Shown here: in pieces, positions 1-8,546 of the stretch | Position numbering within the stretch: position 1 is the first letter of the stretch | Layout of the letters: the number at the start of each line of letters is the position of its first letter | Assembly: GCF_007679495.1 (NCBI RefSeq) | Contig: NZ_VEGP01000043.1 | Coordinates: 1 to 45,972 of the forward strand | Direction of reading: 5' to 3' | Source of the DNA: Paenibacillus sp. 32O-W | Lineage (GTDB): Bacteria > Bacillota > Bacilli > Paenibacillales > NBRC-103111 | Length of the DNA: 45,972 nucleotides | The notes under the pieces: generated by a model | What the model saw: the letters and a program-made list of their open reading frames with translations, nothing else | Database searches by the model: none | Told to the model about the DNA's origin: nothing | Program-made: the position numbers and the translations under genes

Positions 1-264
1 CACGTCATACTGGCTACCGGCTTCTTAACCGACCTCGCGGAAAAAAGCGGAATCAAGACGGTGCCCGGTACGGAGCCACGTGTGAAAACCATCATTCAGG
101 TGGACTCCAGCGGAAAAACAAACATCGACGGCATCTGGGCCGCAGGCACTTGTGCGGGAGTTAGTGTACATACGATCATTACCGCAGGTGACGGCGCCAA
201 GGTAGCCATCAATGTGATCAGCGAAATGAACGGAGAACGTTACGTGGACCATGATGTTCTATAG
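1..264 (+). CDS. FAD-dependent pyridine nucleotide-disulfide oxidoreductase, C-terminal part (thioredoxin reductase-like)
   Basis: The reading frame is open from the first base, so the 5' part of the gene lies outside the window. About 87 residues remain. They start with VILATGF, the strand that closes the NADPH domain in this superfamily, and contain GIWAAGTCAG followed by HTIITAGDGAKVAINV. The latter resembles the C-terminal FAD-binding segment of thioredoxin reductase-like proteins, in which GD near the flavin is followed by a helix of small residues. The CxxC redox motif of true thioredoxin reductases would be upstream, so it cannot be seen whether this is a TrxB, a ferredoxin-NADP reductase or a paralogue. 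A hairpin terminator follows 50 bases after the stop, so this is the last gene of its transcript. Confidence 0.75.
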   Translation, partial: HVILATGFLTDLAEKSGIKTVPGTEPRVKTIIQVDSSGKTNIDGIWAAGTCAGVSVHTIITAGDGAKVAINVISEMNGERYVDHDVL

Positions 265-314
265 GTGATGTGGGATAATCTGAAGTTCTTGCTTCCGATG
301 TGCACCCCGGATCA

Positions 315-347
315 AACCGGAGGCTAACTCTAGCTTCCGGTTTTTTT
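315..347 (+). terminator. Rho-independent terminator after the oxidoreductase
   Basis: A 12-bp stem (arms 315-326 and 331-342, one G-T pair) with a 4-base loop runs into seven T residues. It ends the upstream oxidoreductase transcript. Confidence 0.85.
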
Positions 348-1097
348 GCACTGACTCTGCGTGGTTTTAAACGGTAACTTCCTTTTTAAAAGAAGCTAGA
401 TATCCGGGTAATAAAGAAGTACCATATCGTGATCTGCTCTCCTTGGATTCCCCTTCATTTGCAGCAGCTAACTGCATTTATGCAGGTAAAATGAAGTGAA
501 CGATAGAAAATGATTAAACTACCTTGAAAATCCGTCTATTTTACCGTCTGCAGGCATCGTTGCAAGCGGAGCGGCACGTCTAACTGTATTTTGTACAGGT
601 AGATTCAAGCGAATGGGCGAAAATGATCAAACTAACTGGATAAACTACAGTTAAAATGGGCAACTTTGGGCGAAACGGCTGTTTTGGCGCAAACTAGCTG
701 TAGGTTTTCCAGTTAGTTTCCATATTTCTTCCGAATATAGAAATCTAACTGTATGAAATCCATTTAGTTTTCAAATTTCACACTATTAAAGCAATTCAAC
801 TCTATTCTACCTTGAAAACCCATCCATTTTCATCATCTGATGGTGTCGCGGTCAGCGGCATGGGGGTCTAAATGGACGAAGCCTTTACGATGGAACGCGG
901 TCATTGATCCTTTTTTCTGAGACAAGGGGATAACAGTCCAAAGCCTCTCCAAAAGGGATAAATGCTGGTACGTGTAGACTAATCCGACGGTCGGAAGAGA
1001 GAGGTGGACATCGGTAAACTTTCTCCCATCTAATGTTCCACTTTAGGAGGTATCTTTCCATAAGGGAGCATCCGGAAACGGCCTCTGAAGAGAAGTC
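348..1097. other. Gene-free intergenic region with dispersed repeat copies
   Basis: About 860 bases separate the oxidoreductase terminator from the response regulator stop. No convincing gene is present. Short degenerate repeats recur. ACTACCTTGAAAATCC-type copies are at about 515-545 and 806-868, the second followed by ATCATC and GGCATGGGGG. Several TAACTGNAT/ATGCAGGT-type pieces lie between 470 and 760. A GGGATAACAGTC-type copy is at about 917-937. The first two families recur at 32596-32870 and the third at 9225-9504 and 11412-11440. Confidence 0.6.
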
Positions 1098-1192
1098 TAA
1101 AAGTCCAAAAGCCAAAAGCCTAAAAGCCAAAAGCCTAAAAGCCAAAAGCCTAAAAGCTTAAAATCCTAAAATCCTAAAATCCTAAAAGCCTG
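1098..1192. repeat. Short tandem repeat, AAAAGCC/CTAAAAGC type
   Basis: Around ten near-identical units of 7 to 9 bases (AAAAGCC, AAAAGCCT, AAAATCCT) lie head to tail just downstream of the response regulator stop codon, which reads on the other strand. A shorter relative is at about 11654-11680. On the minus strand it reads as TTTTAGGC-type repeats. Such arrays are prone to slippage, so copy number may vary between strains. Confidence 0.8.
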
Positions 1193-1210
1193 GCTAAATT
1201 TGTTGCAGCA

Positions 1211-1894
1211 TTAAGGGTTTTGCGAATGATTTCCGTCAGATGGAGTTGAATTTTTTAAATAAAAGATGGCAATCTGAGTTCGGTCTCTCAGCTCCAGCTT
1301 ATGCAAAATTTCGGTTACATAGTTTTTGACGGTCCCCTCGCTCAGAAACAGGGTGTTGGCTATTTCCTTGTTCGATAAGCCATCGGCAATGCCCTGGACG
1401 ATTTTCAGCTCGGCAGGCGTTAACCCCCAGTTGTCCGGACCCGATTTACGGATACGGGGATGGCTGTTCGATGCTCGCAAGAAGCTGCTTAGTTTATTGG
1501 CAATCTCGGGATGGATGAGCATATTGCCTTGGGATACGGATTGAATCCCTTCGAGAATGCGATCCGGAGATACATTTTTAAGCATATAGCCGTTAGCGCC
1601 GTTTTTAATGGCTTCGATAATGTAATCATCATTGTCGAAGGTCGTAAGAATTAGAACGCGGATATGTGGAAACCGGTCCTTGATCAGCTTCGTTCCTTCC
1701 ACTCCGTCACATTCCGGCATCCGAATATCCATTAGAATGACATCTACTTGCCCCTCTACCGAACAAACGTAATCATAAGCCTGCTTGCCATCGGAACAGG
1801 TGTGCAGCACATTTATTTTTTCATCCATATCCAAAATATATTTTAAGCTTTCGCGAATAAAAGAATCGTCATCGACGAGCAATACACGAATCAT
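1211..1894 (-). CDS. NarL/LuxR-family response regulator (LnrK/DesR-like)
   Basis: This 227-residue DNA-binding response regulator has an N-terminal receiver domain (residues 1 to about 120) with acidic triad VDDD near residues 8-10, phospho-acceptor D56 in ILMD, the conserved T in LILTTFD and K in MLKNV. The C-terminal LuxR-type helix-turn-helix contains LTPAELKIVQ, GLSNKEIA and SEGTVKNYV. The start is preceded by a strong AAAGGAGG site. The gene follows the histidine kinase gene with about 20 bases between, so the two are co-transcribed and form a cognate pair. The divergent ABC exporter suggests it controls that exporter, as LnrK does for LnrLMN in Bacillus subtilis. That functional link is inferred from layout. 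Confidence 0.92.
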   Translation of the reverse strand: MIRVLLVDDDSFIRESLKYILDMDEKINVLHTCSDGKQAYDYVCSVEGQVDVILMDIRMPECDGVEGTKLIKDRFPHIRVLILTTFDNDDYIIEAIKNGANGYMLKNVSPDRILEGIQSVSQGNMLIHPEIANKLSSFLRASNSHPRIRKSGPDNWGLTPAELKIVQGIADGLSNKEIANTLFLSEGTVKNYVTEILHKLELRDRTQIAIFYLKNSTPSDGNHSQNP

Positions 1895-1914
1895 TTCAAT
1901 CCTCCTTTAGTATC

Positions 1915-3081
1915 CTACGAAAAGTATGAGCTGCCTGCGGGATGAGGCACAATGGTGGTCACCGTGAAGGGAGGCCCCGTTTCTACCGACAAGCTGCCAC
2001 CCAGCAGCTTGACCCTTTCCTGCATTCCGTTTATTCCCAACCCTGGACGCGCCAACGGATCTTCCTCCGGGGGGTCTCCGTCATTGCTTATGCTAAGCAC
2101 AACCCGCTGCGGTTCGTAACGCATTCGGATGTCTATGGACCGGGCTCCGCCGTGCCGGATCGCATTCGTGATCGCTTCCTGAACGTTGCGGTATAAGGCG
2201 AATTCAATGCTCGGATAGAGCGGATAGGGTACGCCCGAGGTCTGGAGGCTTACCGGTATGCCAAACTGCCCCGATGCTTCCTCGATCAATTTATGAAGGG
2301 AATATTGGCCGCGAAGCTGTTCATCCGGCTGCAGCCTGCGGACGGTCCGGCGCAGCGATTCCATGCTGGAACCCAGTTGATCTCTGACCTGATTCATGAG
2401 CTCATAGGTTTTCTCCGGCTGCGAATCCGCAAGGCGGATTGCCGCTTCCATCATCATCTTTAATCGGGTGATGGAATGACCCAGGTCGTCATGCAGATCG
2501 TGGGCAATCCGGTTTCTTTCCTCCATCTGGGAAATTAATTGGACTTTACGGGCATAGTCGACCAGGCGGGAACGGGCTTCCTCCAACTCATAATGCTTGC
2601 GGCGAAGCTCGTCATATAATTGTTCCACTTCCCGGCTGCGACCCGAGGCGGTTGCCCACTTGTACATTAGCACCGAGAAGGCTGCGAACAGGAAATGAAT
2701 CCCCGTAATGAAAATAAGGGATTGTTCCGCTATCGAGAAGGCCAGTCCCGCCCAGCACAATCCGAATAAGGTCAGGCGCGGCCAGTGGAAGCCGAGGGGC
2801 GGCCTAAAAAGCAGAATAAGCGTGCTAAAGAAAGATATGAAGTATAGACCTCCGAATGTCACGTTTAACCAAACCGCCAAAGTCAATTCAACGACAATCA
2901 GCAGCTGCATTAAGCGTTCCCGTTTGTCGGCAAGCTGGGCAACCCCTATTAACAGCAAGGCTGTTATCGTAAACAGGGGATAGCTGCTTGGCCGGAGGTC
3001 GCCGATGAATAGCGTGCCGAGTGCGGCCGACACAAGGAGTATATATCGCAGCCAGGCTAACGAATAGGTCAATTCCGCCAC
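1915..3081 (-). CDS. Membrane sensor histidine kinase, HisKA_3 family (LnrJ/DesK-like)
   Basis: The protein has 388 residues. Residues 1 to about 142 hold several hydrophobic segments with short loops, with no large extracellular sensor, as in intramembrane-sensing kinases of the DesK, LiaS and LnrJ type. A linker coiled coil (about 150-185) leads to the HisKA_3 motif ERNRIAHDLHDDLGH, where H197 of DLHD is the expected phospho-acceptor. The HATPase_c domain follows with NVQEAITNAIRHG (N box), SNDGD and GLGINGM (G boxes). It would phosphorylate the response regulator encoded 20 bases downstream. The ligand is unknown. LnrJ-type kinases respond to membrane-active compounds, and the ABC-2 exporter encoded on the opposite strand fits that picture. 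Confidence 0.92.
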   Translation of the reverse strand: MAELTYSLAWLRYILLVSAALGTLFIGDLRPSSYPLFTITALLLIGVAQLADKRERLMQLLIVVELTLAVWLNVTFGGLYFISFFSTLILLFRPPLGFHWPRLTLFGLCWAGLAFSIAEQSLIFITGIHFLFAAFSVLMYKWATASGRSREVEQLYDELRRKHYELEEARSRLVDYARKVQLISQMEERNRIAHDLHDDLGHSITRLKMMMEAAIRLADSQPEKTYELMNQVRDQLGSSMESLRRTVRRLQPDEQLRGQYSLHKLIEEASGQFGIPVSLQTSGVPYPLYPSIEFALYRNVQEAITNAIRHGGARSIDIRMRYEPQRVVLSISNDGDPPEEDPLARPGLGINGMQERVKLLGGSLSVETGPPFTVTTIVPHPAGSSYFS

Positions 3082-3165
3082 TCCTACCAGTCAGAATTTA
3101 TACGCCAAATTATAGCACAGGTCGGCGGAAGCCGAAGTTTTTTTTGCCTTGATGCCGAACAAAAT

Positions 3166-3193
3166 GACTTAAGTCACCTTAAAGTGGTGACTT
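3166..3193. promoter_or_regulatory. Palindromic candidate operator between kinase gene and ABC operon
   Basis: A perfect 12-base palindrome TGACTTAAGTCA (3166-3177) overlaps a larger inverted repeat with arms AAGTCACC (3171-3178) and GGTGACTT (3186-3193). NarL-type regulators bind such inverted repeats. It lies 8 bases upstream of the weak -35 region of the ABC operon, the usual place for an activator. Confidence 0.6.
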
Positions 3194-3200
3194 CTTTGAC

Positions 3201-3229
3201 CTTTCCTCCATTAGAGTCCGCGTTACAAT
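3201..3229 (+). promoter_or_regulatory. Candidate promoter of the ABC exporter operon
   Basis: The -10 box TACAAT is at 3224-3229. At 17 bases upstream there is only a poor -35 (CTTTCC, 3201-3206), while a good TTGACC (3196-3201) is 22 bases away, too far. A weak -35 next to a palindrome fits a promoter that needs an activator. Confidence 0.4.
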
Positions 3230-3276
3230 GGTGACAGATCAGAAAAATTGCGAGATCAGGCAAGGGGGAGTCGAGG

Positions 3277-4212
3277 ATGAGTTTTATCCAGATCAAAAAT
3301 GTGGTCAAACGCTACGGCGGCAAGCTCTCAGTGGACCATCTGAATTTGAACATCGAGGAAGGGGAAGTCTTCGGTCTCCTTGGACCGAACGGAGCCGGTA
3401 AAAGCACTACCATCAAGATGCTTTGCGGTCTTGGTCGAATCGATCACGGCGAGATGATCGTTGATGGAATATCCGTCGCTAAAGACCCTTTCAAGGTGAA
3501 AGGTAGGCTCGGACTGGTCCCTCAGGAGCTGGCCATATACGAAACCTTGACCGCCAGAGAAAATGTAACCTTCTTCGCCAAGCTGTACGGCTTAAGGGGC
3601 AGGGAATTGAAGCAAAGGGTGGAGGAGGCGATTGCATTCGTCGGCTTGACTGACAAAGAGAACGATAAGCCGATCACCTTCTCCGGGGGAATGAAACGCC
3701 GTCTCAATATCGCCTGTGCCATTATGCACCGTCCGAAGCTTATCATCATGGATGAGCCGACAGTCGGAATTGACCCCCAGTCTCGTAACCATATTCTGGA
3801 GTCGGTCAGAGAGCTGAATCGGATGGGGAGCACTATCATCTATACAAGCCACTATATGGAAGAAGTGGAGGCTATCAGCACTAGGGTCGGCATAATGGAT
3901 CATGGCCGTCTTATTGCGTGCGGAACGAGAAGTGAGCTGATCGAACAGGCGGCTCAGGAAGAGAAGATCGTCATTCAGACGGACTGTGTAAATGACGAGG
4001 CCTTACTGGAATTGGAACGTCATCCTTTGATCGAAAGAATCGTCCGGGACGAAACTTTGTTGGAAGTGTACTCCAAATCCACGCAAACGTGCCTGCGGGA
4101 TCTAATATTTGTTTTGTCCAAGCATCAGGTCAAGATTCAATCGCTTAACCGGATTGAGCCCGACCTGGAATCGTTGTTCCTGCTGCTCACCGGCCGGAAG
4201 CTGAGAGACTAA
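3277..4212 (+). CDS. ABC transporter ATP-binding protein (LnrL-like exporter ATPase)
   Basis: This 311-residue ATPase energises the membrane pair encoded downstream. It has Walker A GPNGAGKSTT (about residues 37-46), the Q-loop around LVPQE, signature FSGGMKRRL, Walker B KLIIMDEPTVGIDP and the H-loop in IIYTSHYMEE. The DEPTVGIDPQSR form and the extra 80-residue C-terminal tail are typical of ABC-2 drug and antibiotic exporters. The ATG follows an AAGGGGGAG site. The gene starts a three-gene operon (ATPase, permease, permease) matching the lnrLMN arrangement, which in B. subtilis gives linearmycin resistance. The substrate here is not shown by sequence. Confidence 0.95.
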   Translation: MSFIQIKNVVKRYGGKLSVDHLNLNIEEGEVFGLLGPNGAGKSTTIKMLCGLGRIDHGEMIVDGISVAKDPFKVKGRLGLVPQELAIYETLTARENVTFFAKLYGLRGRELKQRVEEAIAFVGLTDKENDKPITFSGGMKRRLNIACAIMHRPKLIIMDEPTVGIDPQSRNHILESVRELNRMGSTIIYTSHYMEEVEAISTRVGIMDHGRLIACGTRSELIEQAAQEEKIVIQTDCVNDEALLELERHPLIERIVRDETLLEVYSKSTQTCLRDLIFVLSKHQVKIQSLNRIEPDLESLFLLLTGRKLRD

Positions 4213-4240
4213 TTTTGAATGAAAACCGGAGGGGATGGCG

Positions 4241-5404
4241 ATGCAATTATTAGTAACGGCCAGGTACGAACTGGTGCGGATATTAAGGAATAAATCTACT
4301 TATCTTCTGCAGCTGCTGCTGCCACTGCTGCTGATTTTCATATTGGGCTCGGCGTTGTCTTCTTTCATGAATACGGATCAGCCGCTAGAGGAAGTGAAGG
4401 TGGCCGTTGTCAGTCAGGATCAGGGGGCTCTGCAGCAGGGACTGGAGCAATTCCTGGCCTCAGAGGGGATTCGCGATCGGTTAAAGGCGGAATTCCCGGC
4501 AGCGGAGGAAGAAGCGCTGGCAATGCTGAAAGAGGGGGAGGCCGATCTGGCCGTCATCATTCCGGCAGGTTTCAGCTCATCGGTATTGGCCGGGGAAGAG
4601 GCGGAATGGAGGATGCTGACCGGCAAGAATTCCACCAGGAGTCTGACCGCACAGATGATGATGCAAGGCTTTCTGGAGGAAACGAATCGGATGCAGGCGT
4701 TATCGCTTGTAACCGGAATAGGCAGCGGCGAGGCCGTCTCGGCTGCAGTCATGCTGCCGGACGAGGGGGATTATGTCTCCGCTCATTCTTTGGCCGATGG
4801 TTCGACAGGCTACACGGCCTCGCAGTATTATGCCGCCGCGATGCTGATTATGTTCGTGCTTTTTGCCGGGATGGGGGCGGCCAATAGTCTCGTAAGCGAA
4901 CGAGAGAACCATACTTTGCAGCGGCTGTCTGCGATGCCTGTCACTACAAGGGCGGTTGTCTTCGGTAAAATTTCCGCTAATGGTCTGGTCGCTATCATAC
5001 AGTCTGTATTGATTATCGTGCTCACCTGGTGGCTCTACGGAGTGAACTGGGGTTCCCGTCCCGTTATCGTCATTCTTATTTCTATACTGATGGTTATAGC
5101 CTCGATGTGTCTGGCGCTGATCATCGCCAGTCTGGCTAAAGATTCCAAGCAGACTAATTCCTTGTTCAATCTGATTATTGTTGTGATGACCTTCTTGAGC
5201 GGCGGATTTGTGGCGGTAGGAGATTTGGCGGATATTTTCGGCAAATTCACGATCAGTCATTGGGCTTTCCAGGGCTACCTCCGCGTCATGCTGAATGAAA
5301 GTCCATCAGCCATTGCTTACTATGTGACCGTATTGGCGGTCATCTGTGCAGGTCTACTTGCGGCTTCAGTAATCACGTACCGGAAGGCGGGTTCTTATGA
5401 ATAG
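4241..5404 (+). CDS. ABC-2 type permease subunit 1 (LnrM/N-like)
   Basis: The membrane protein has one N-terminal helix (about 20-40), an extracytoplasmic domain of about 170 residues and five or six C-terminal helices, the standard ABC-2 exporter topology. ATG 4241 is chosen over ATG 4235 because the GGAGGGG site (about 4228-4234) touches the earlier codon but is 6 to 7 bases from the later one. The length is then 387 residues. The end overlaps the next permease gene by 8 bases, indicating translational coupling and a heterodimeric transporter. The segment SERENHTLQRLSAMPV is the coupling-helix region seen in ABC2_membrane_3 members. Confidence 0.9.
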   Translation: MQLLVTARYELVRILRNKSTYLLQLLLPLLLIFILGSALSSFMNTDQPLEEVKVAVVSQDQGALQQGLEQFLASEGIRDRLKAEFPAAEEEALAMLKEGEADLAVIIPAGFSSSVLAGEEAEWRMLTGKNSTRSLTAQMMMQGFLEETNRMQALSLVTGIGSGEAVSAAVMLPDEGDYVSAHSLADGSTGYTASQYYAAAMLIMFVLFAGMGAANSLVSERENHTLQRLSAMPVTTRAVVFGKISANGLVAIIQSVLIIVLTWWLYGVNWGSRPVIVILISILMVIASMCLALIIASLAKDSKQTNSLFNLIIVVMTFLSGGFVAVGDLADIFGKFTISHWAFQGYLRVMLNESPSAIAYYVTVLAVICAGLLAASVITYRKAGSYE

Positions 5405-6548
5405 CTTGTATATTGCGGCGAATATCGTTAAGCGTACGATCGGCAAGGGAAAGAGCCTTCTTGTTTTCCTGGCGCTGCCCGCATTGGTTGTGTCGCTAGT
5501 AGTTGTTCTGTTGGGAAACAGCGGGCAGCAAGTCCAGGTAGCCTATGCCAATCTGGATCAGGGGCCGCTCGGAGAACGGTTGATCAATGCGCTGCAGGCA
5601 TCAACCGGCTACAGCTTTGTCGAAGCAGAGGATACGGAAGCTCTCCGACTTCAAGTCATTGACAAGAAGAGTGTGGCGGGACTGTTCATCCCGGAAGGGT
5701 ATTCCTCCAAGCTGACAAGCGGCGAGACTCCGCGAGTTGAGTGGTTTGAACTAGGCGTGTCCGAGTCCGGAATAGTGCTGAAGCAAAAGCTGAACGAACA
5801 AATAAGGGGGATGACGGGAACTTACCGGTTGCTTTCGTCACAGATTCCTAATTCTGCAGAAGCGGAGGCCGCAATGCTGCAAGTTCTGTCCGAGCAGCAG
5901 AAGAATAAGGTTAGGGCCGTCGTCGAAAACTCCGGACTGGCCGTCAATGAGGCGATATCTACTTCTATGGGAATGCTGATCATGTTCGTCATGATGCTGG
6001 TGAACAATTCGATCTCTACAATTCTGGATGACCGCACAAATCGGACGATGCAGAGAATGTATGCAGCTCCCGTCCGTTCCTACCAGATCATGGCCGGCAA
6101 TTTCTTGGGCAGCCTATTTCTTGGAACGGTTCAGATATTGTTGATCCTTCTTTTTGCCAGGTATGTTCTGCGGTTTTCATTCGGCATGCCGCTCCTGCAG
6201 CAATGGCTGGTGATGGAATGTTTCTTGTTGGCTGCACTGGGCATTTCCTTGGCTGTGGCCGGACTGGTTCGCAACCGTAACAATGTGGCTACGGTGCAAA
6301 CGTTGATCGTTACCCCTACCTGCATGCTTGGCGGGTGCTACTGGCCGGTGGACATTATGCCGGAATACATGCAGAAAGCAGCGAACATTGTTCCGCAGAA
6401 ATGGGCCATTGAAGCGATTAACCGGCTGGCCGCGGGAGACGGATTATCGCAAGTCGTTCTCCATTTGGGGATACTGGGTTTGTTTGCCGTCATTTTGCTT
6501 GGATTCGGCGCGGCGGTACTCAGACCGAGTGAAACGGAGACCGCCTGA
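5397..6548 (+). CDS. ABC-2 type permease subunit 2 (LnrM/N-like)
   Basis: This 383-residue protein has the same plan as its upstream partner: an N-terminal helix (about 18-40), an external domain, then a cluster of helices from about residue 185. The motif DDRTNRTMQRMYAAPV corresponds to the partner's SERENHTLQRLSAMPV segment, showing the two permeases are paralogues. The ATG overlaps the previous stop by 8 bases, so translation is coupled. With the ATPase it would form a 2+1+1 exporter. A hairpin terminator follows, closing the operon. Confidence 0.9.
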   Translation: MNSLYIAANIVKRTIGKGKSLLVFLALPALVVSLVVVLLGNSGQQVQVAYANLDQGPLGERLINALQASTGYSFVEAEDTEALRLQVIDKKSVAGLFIPEGYSSKLTSGETPRVEWFELGVSESGIVLKQKLNEQIRGMTGTYRLLSSQIPNSAEAEAAMLQVLSEQQKNKVRAVVENSGLAVNEAISTSMGMLIMFVMMLVNNSISTILDDRTNRTMQRMYAAPVRSYQIMAGNFLGSLFLGTVQILLILLFARYVLRFSFGMPLLQQWLVMECFLLAALGISLAVAGLVRNRNNVATVQTLIVTPTCMLGGCYWPVDIMPEYMQKAANIVPQKWAIEAINRLAAGDGLSQVVLHLGILGLFAVILLGFGAAVLRPSETETA

Positions 6549-6580
6549 TTCCGCTAAGATCCCCCTGGCCGTAAAGATAT

Positions 6581-6646
6581 AAAGCACTTTACCCTATAGG
6601 GTGGCACTCACGCAGGTGCTGACCGTTTCGGGTAGGGTGCTTTTGT
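6581..6646 (+). terminator. Terminator-like hairpin after the ABC operon
   Basis: Outer arms AAAGCAC (6581-6587) and GTGCTTT (6637-6643) enclose a second small hairpin (GCAC...GTGC near 6604-6620) and are followed by TTTTGTT. The structure is long and branched, so other leader-type RNAs cannot be excluded. Confidence 0.5.
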
Positions 6647-6927
6647 TATGGCATAATTTCGGAGATATTGGCAAGACAGGGGACAGCCCCGGAGGGCCAT
6701 GCAATTCCAAATATTGTAACCTTGTGTTAAAATAAAGTCTGGAGTATGCTTTGAAAGCAATAAACTCATCTTCTGATCGCAGGACACCCTTTTAATCCTG
6801 CGGTATCGCACTTTCCATTGCCGAATTCGCCGCCAGGGCCTCCATGTCTTATAGGTAAGAATAAAGAAGTGGAAGGCTGGTGGAGGACTATATTGGCGGA
6901 GGATCTTTATAAAGGGAGGGATTGGAG

Positions 6928-7242
6928 ATGCTTAAACCCCTGCTGTTTCTTGTTGAGCTAGCGAGGATTCTCGGGATTTTAGTGCTGGGAGGCACTCTTT
7001 TATGGATGGTGGAACTGACGGTATATAATCAGGTCGGGCTGGATGGTCCGTCCTATGCGGGGGTTGCCGCTATAGCCAATTTGCTGCTGGTTTTTGTTCT
7101 GTATCGGAATGTGCTTCAATTTAACGGCTGGTACAAAAGCGAACGGGCCGCCAAATTGCCTTATGCCGCAACTTTATCTATACTAGTTCTGTCCGGGATT
7201 CTGTTAATCGTTATCCCGATGGTAACCGAGATAGGTTTGTGA
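6928..7242 (+). CDS. Small multi-spanning membrane protein, unknown function
   Basis: The 104-residue protein has three predicted helices: about 5-30, 45-65 and 83-101. ATG 6928 is preferred to TTG 6922 because the GGGAGGG site at 6914-6920 is 7 bases away. The short hydrophilic loop FNGWYKSER joins helices 2 and 3. No family was recognised and no catalytic motif is visible. The next gene begins about 90 bases downstream on the same strand, so the two may share a transcript. The 280 bases upstream hold no gene. Confidence 0.7.
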   Translation: MLKPLLFLVELARILGILVLGGTLLWMVELTVYNQVGLDGPSYAGVAAIANLLLVFVLYRNVLQFNGWYKSERAAKLPYAATLSILVLSGILLIVIPMVTEIGL

Positions 7243-7330
7243 CGAAGAGGTTCTCAATGGATTTCAATGCCTGGCCGCATGTTTTTTCAGCAGCGGGCAT
7301 TGTATAGATTACATGTCTGGAGGAGCTTAC

Positions 7331-8083
7331 ATGATAATATTGAAAACACCCGAAGAGATCTCCAAGATGAAAAAAGCAGGAGAATTGGTGGCTGCCTGTC
7401 ATCGTGAAATTGCCAAGCGGATTCGTCCCGGTACGACAACATGGGAAATTGAAGAATTTGTAAGGCAGTTTACGAAGGAGAACGGGGCGATCCCCGAACA
7501 AAAAGGGTATCACGGATATCCATATGCTACATGCGCTTCAGTAAACGATGTTATCTGCCACGGTTTTCCCAAGAAGGAGCCTTTAGTGGAAGGAGACATC
7601 GTCACCATCGATATGGTATTCAGCGTAGATGGCTGGATGGCCGACTCTGCCTGGTCCTACCCGGTCGGACAGGTGAGCGAGGAGGCCAAGGCACTGCTGG
7701 ATACGACGAAGGAATCGCTATATATCGGGATCGAAAAAGCGGTTATAGGCAATCGAATTGGCGATATTTCCAATGCCATTCAAACTTTCGCGGAATCCCG
7801 AGGGTATTCTGTCGTGCGCCAATTTATCGGCCATGGCATCGGCCGGACTATGCATGAAGACCTGCAGGTCCCGCATTACGGGCCGGCTGGCAAAGGCCCC
7901 CGTTTGAAAGAAGGCATGGTCTTCACGATCGAACCGATGCTGAATATCGGCAGCTATGCCGCGAGAATTGAGGAGGATGGCTGGACCGCAAGAACAGTCG
8001 ATGGAAGCTTGTCCGCACAGTATGAACACACCATCGCCATTACGAAAGACGGCCCGCTCATTCTGACAGATCAGACCATTTAA
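7331..8083 (+). CDS. map: Methionine aminopeptidase, type I
   Basis: This 250-residue cytosolic enzyme removes the initiator methionine from nascent proteins. All five metal ligands of the pita-bread fold are visible: D94 and D105 (11 apart, as in E. coli), H168 in GHGIG, E201 in FTIEP and E232 in YEHT. H77 in ICHGFP is the conserved substrate-binding histidine. ATG 7331 is chosen because GGAGGAG lies 5 to 6 bases upstream, and an in-frame ATG at 7313 has no site. The length is normal. The gene is not next to ribosomal protein genes, where the main map copy of Firmicutes usually sits, so this may be an additional copy. A bidirectional terminator separates it from the convergent gene. Confidence 0.93.
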   Translation: MIILKTPEEISKMKKAGELVAACHREIAKRIRPGTTTWEIEEFVRQFTKENGAIPEQKGYHGYPYATCASVNDVICHGFPKKEPLVEGDIVTIDMVFSVDGWMADSAWSYPVGQVSEEAKALLDTTKESLYIGIEKAVIGNRIGDISNAIQTFAESRGYSVVRQFIGHGIGRTMHEDLQVPHYGPAGKGPRLKEGMVFTIEPMLNIGSYAARIEEDGWTARTVDGSLSAQYEHTIAITKDGPLILTDQTI

Positions 8084-8099
8084 GCTGCTCCTGATTGGC

Positions 8100-8135
8100 A
8101 AAAGCCCTTCCACCTTTATGGGTTGAAGGGCTTTT
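8100..8135. terminator. Bidirectional Rho-independent terminator
   Basis: A perfect 11-bp stem (8100-8110 and 8125-8135) has AAAA on one side and TTTT on the other. It can serve both map on the plus strand and the convergent gene at 8172-8483. Confidence 0.9.
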
Positions 8136-8171
8136 ACCATGCAATCGGAGCTTGGACGGCCTGACCATTCT

Positions 8172-8483
8172 TTATCCTCCGAAGGATTCGCGAAAGGCTT
8201 TGGATAGAGCTGCCGGTTCCACCTTCCACAGAGATGCGATTTCCGGACAGACATGTTCTTCCCACCAGTCGGCCAATACTTTTCTTTTGCTGCCATTTTC
8301 ATGGATCCAGAGCAAATTGGAAATGACCTTGCTGTAATAGATTTTTTCAGCTTGGGCAACTTGCTCGGGAGGGATCCAGACTTTCAGTTTTTTGATGGTC
8401 CGATATAATTCCCGGTTGCAAGTTCTGCGGATCGTTCTGGCTGTCGGCAGTGATCTTGCATGTGGTTCTTTATTCTCTTTCAT
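8172..8483 (-). CDS. Conserved hypothetical small basic protein
   Basis: The 103-residue cytoplasmic protein has no membrane segment or signal peptide. It is rich in Arg, Lys and Trp (KVWIPPEQV, LLWIHENG, WWEEHVCPE). Composition and spacing look like a real protein, and the frame ends next to a terminator shared with map. Similar short proteins are common in Paenibacillus, sometimes labelled dehydrogenase without basis (from memory, not checked). No function can be assigned. The ribosome binding site (AAAGGCAGG) is moderate. Confidence 0.65.
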   Translation of the reverse strand: MKENKEPHARSLPTARTIRRTCNRELYRTIKKLKVWIPPEQVAQAEKIYYSKVISNLLWIHENGSKRKVLADWWEEHVCPEIASLWKVEPAALSKAFRESFGG

Positions 8484-8546
8484 CGGCCGGGCTACCTGCC
8501 TTTCTCAACACTTATACATGCAGAATATGCATTTACAGTGGAGGAG

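Noticed and set aside
347-370. GCACT and TGCGTGG near the first terminator as another CRISPR repeat trace
   Set aside because: Only 5- and 7-base matches with wrong spacing and no partner half repeat.
885-1145. 86-codon minus-strand frame with LLAFRLLAFGLL start
   Set aside because: Its first third is the short tandem repeat read as protein, it has no ribosome binding site, and nothing in the rest resembles a known protein.
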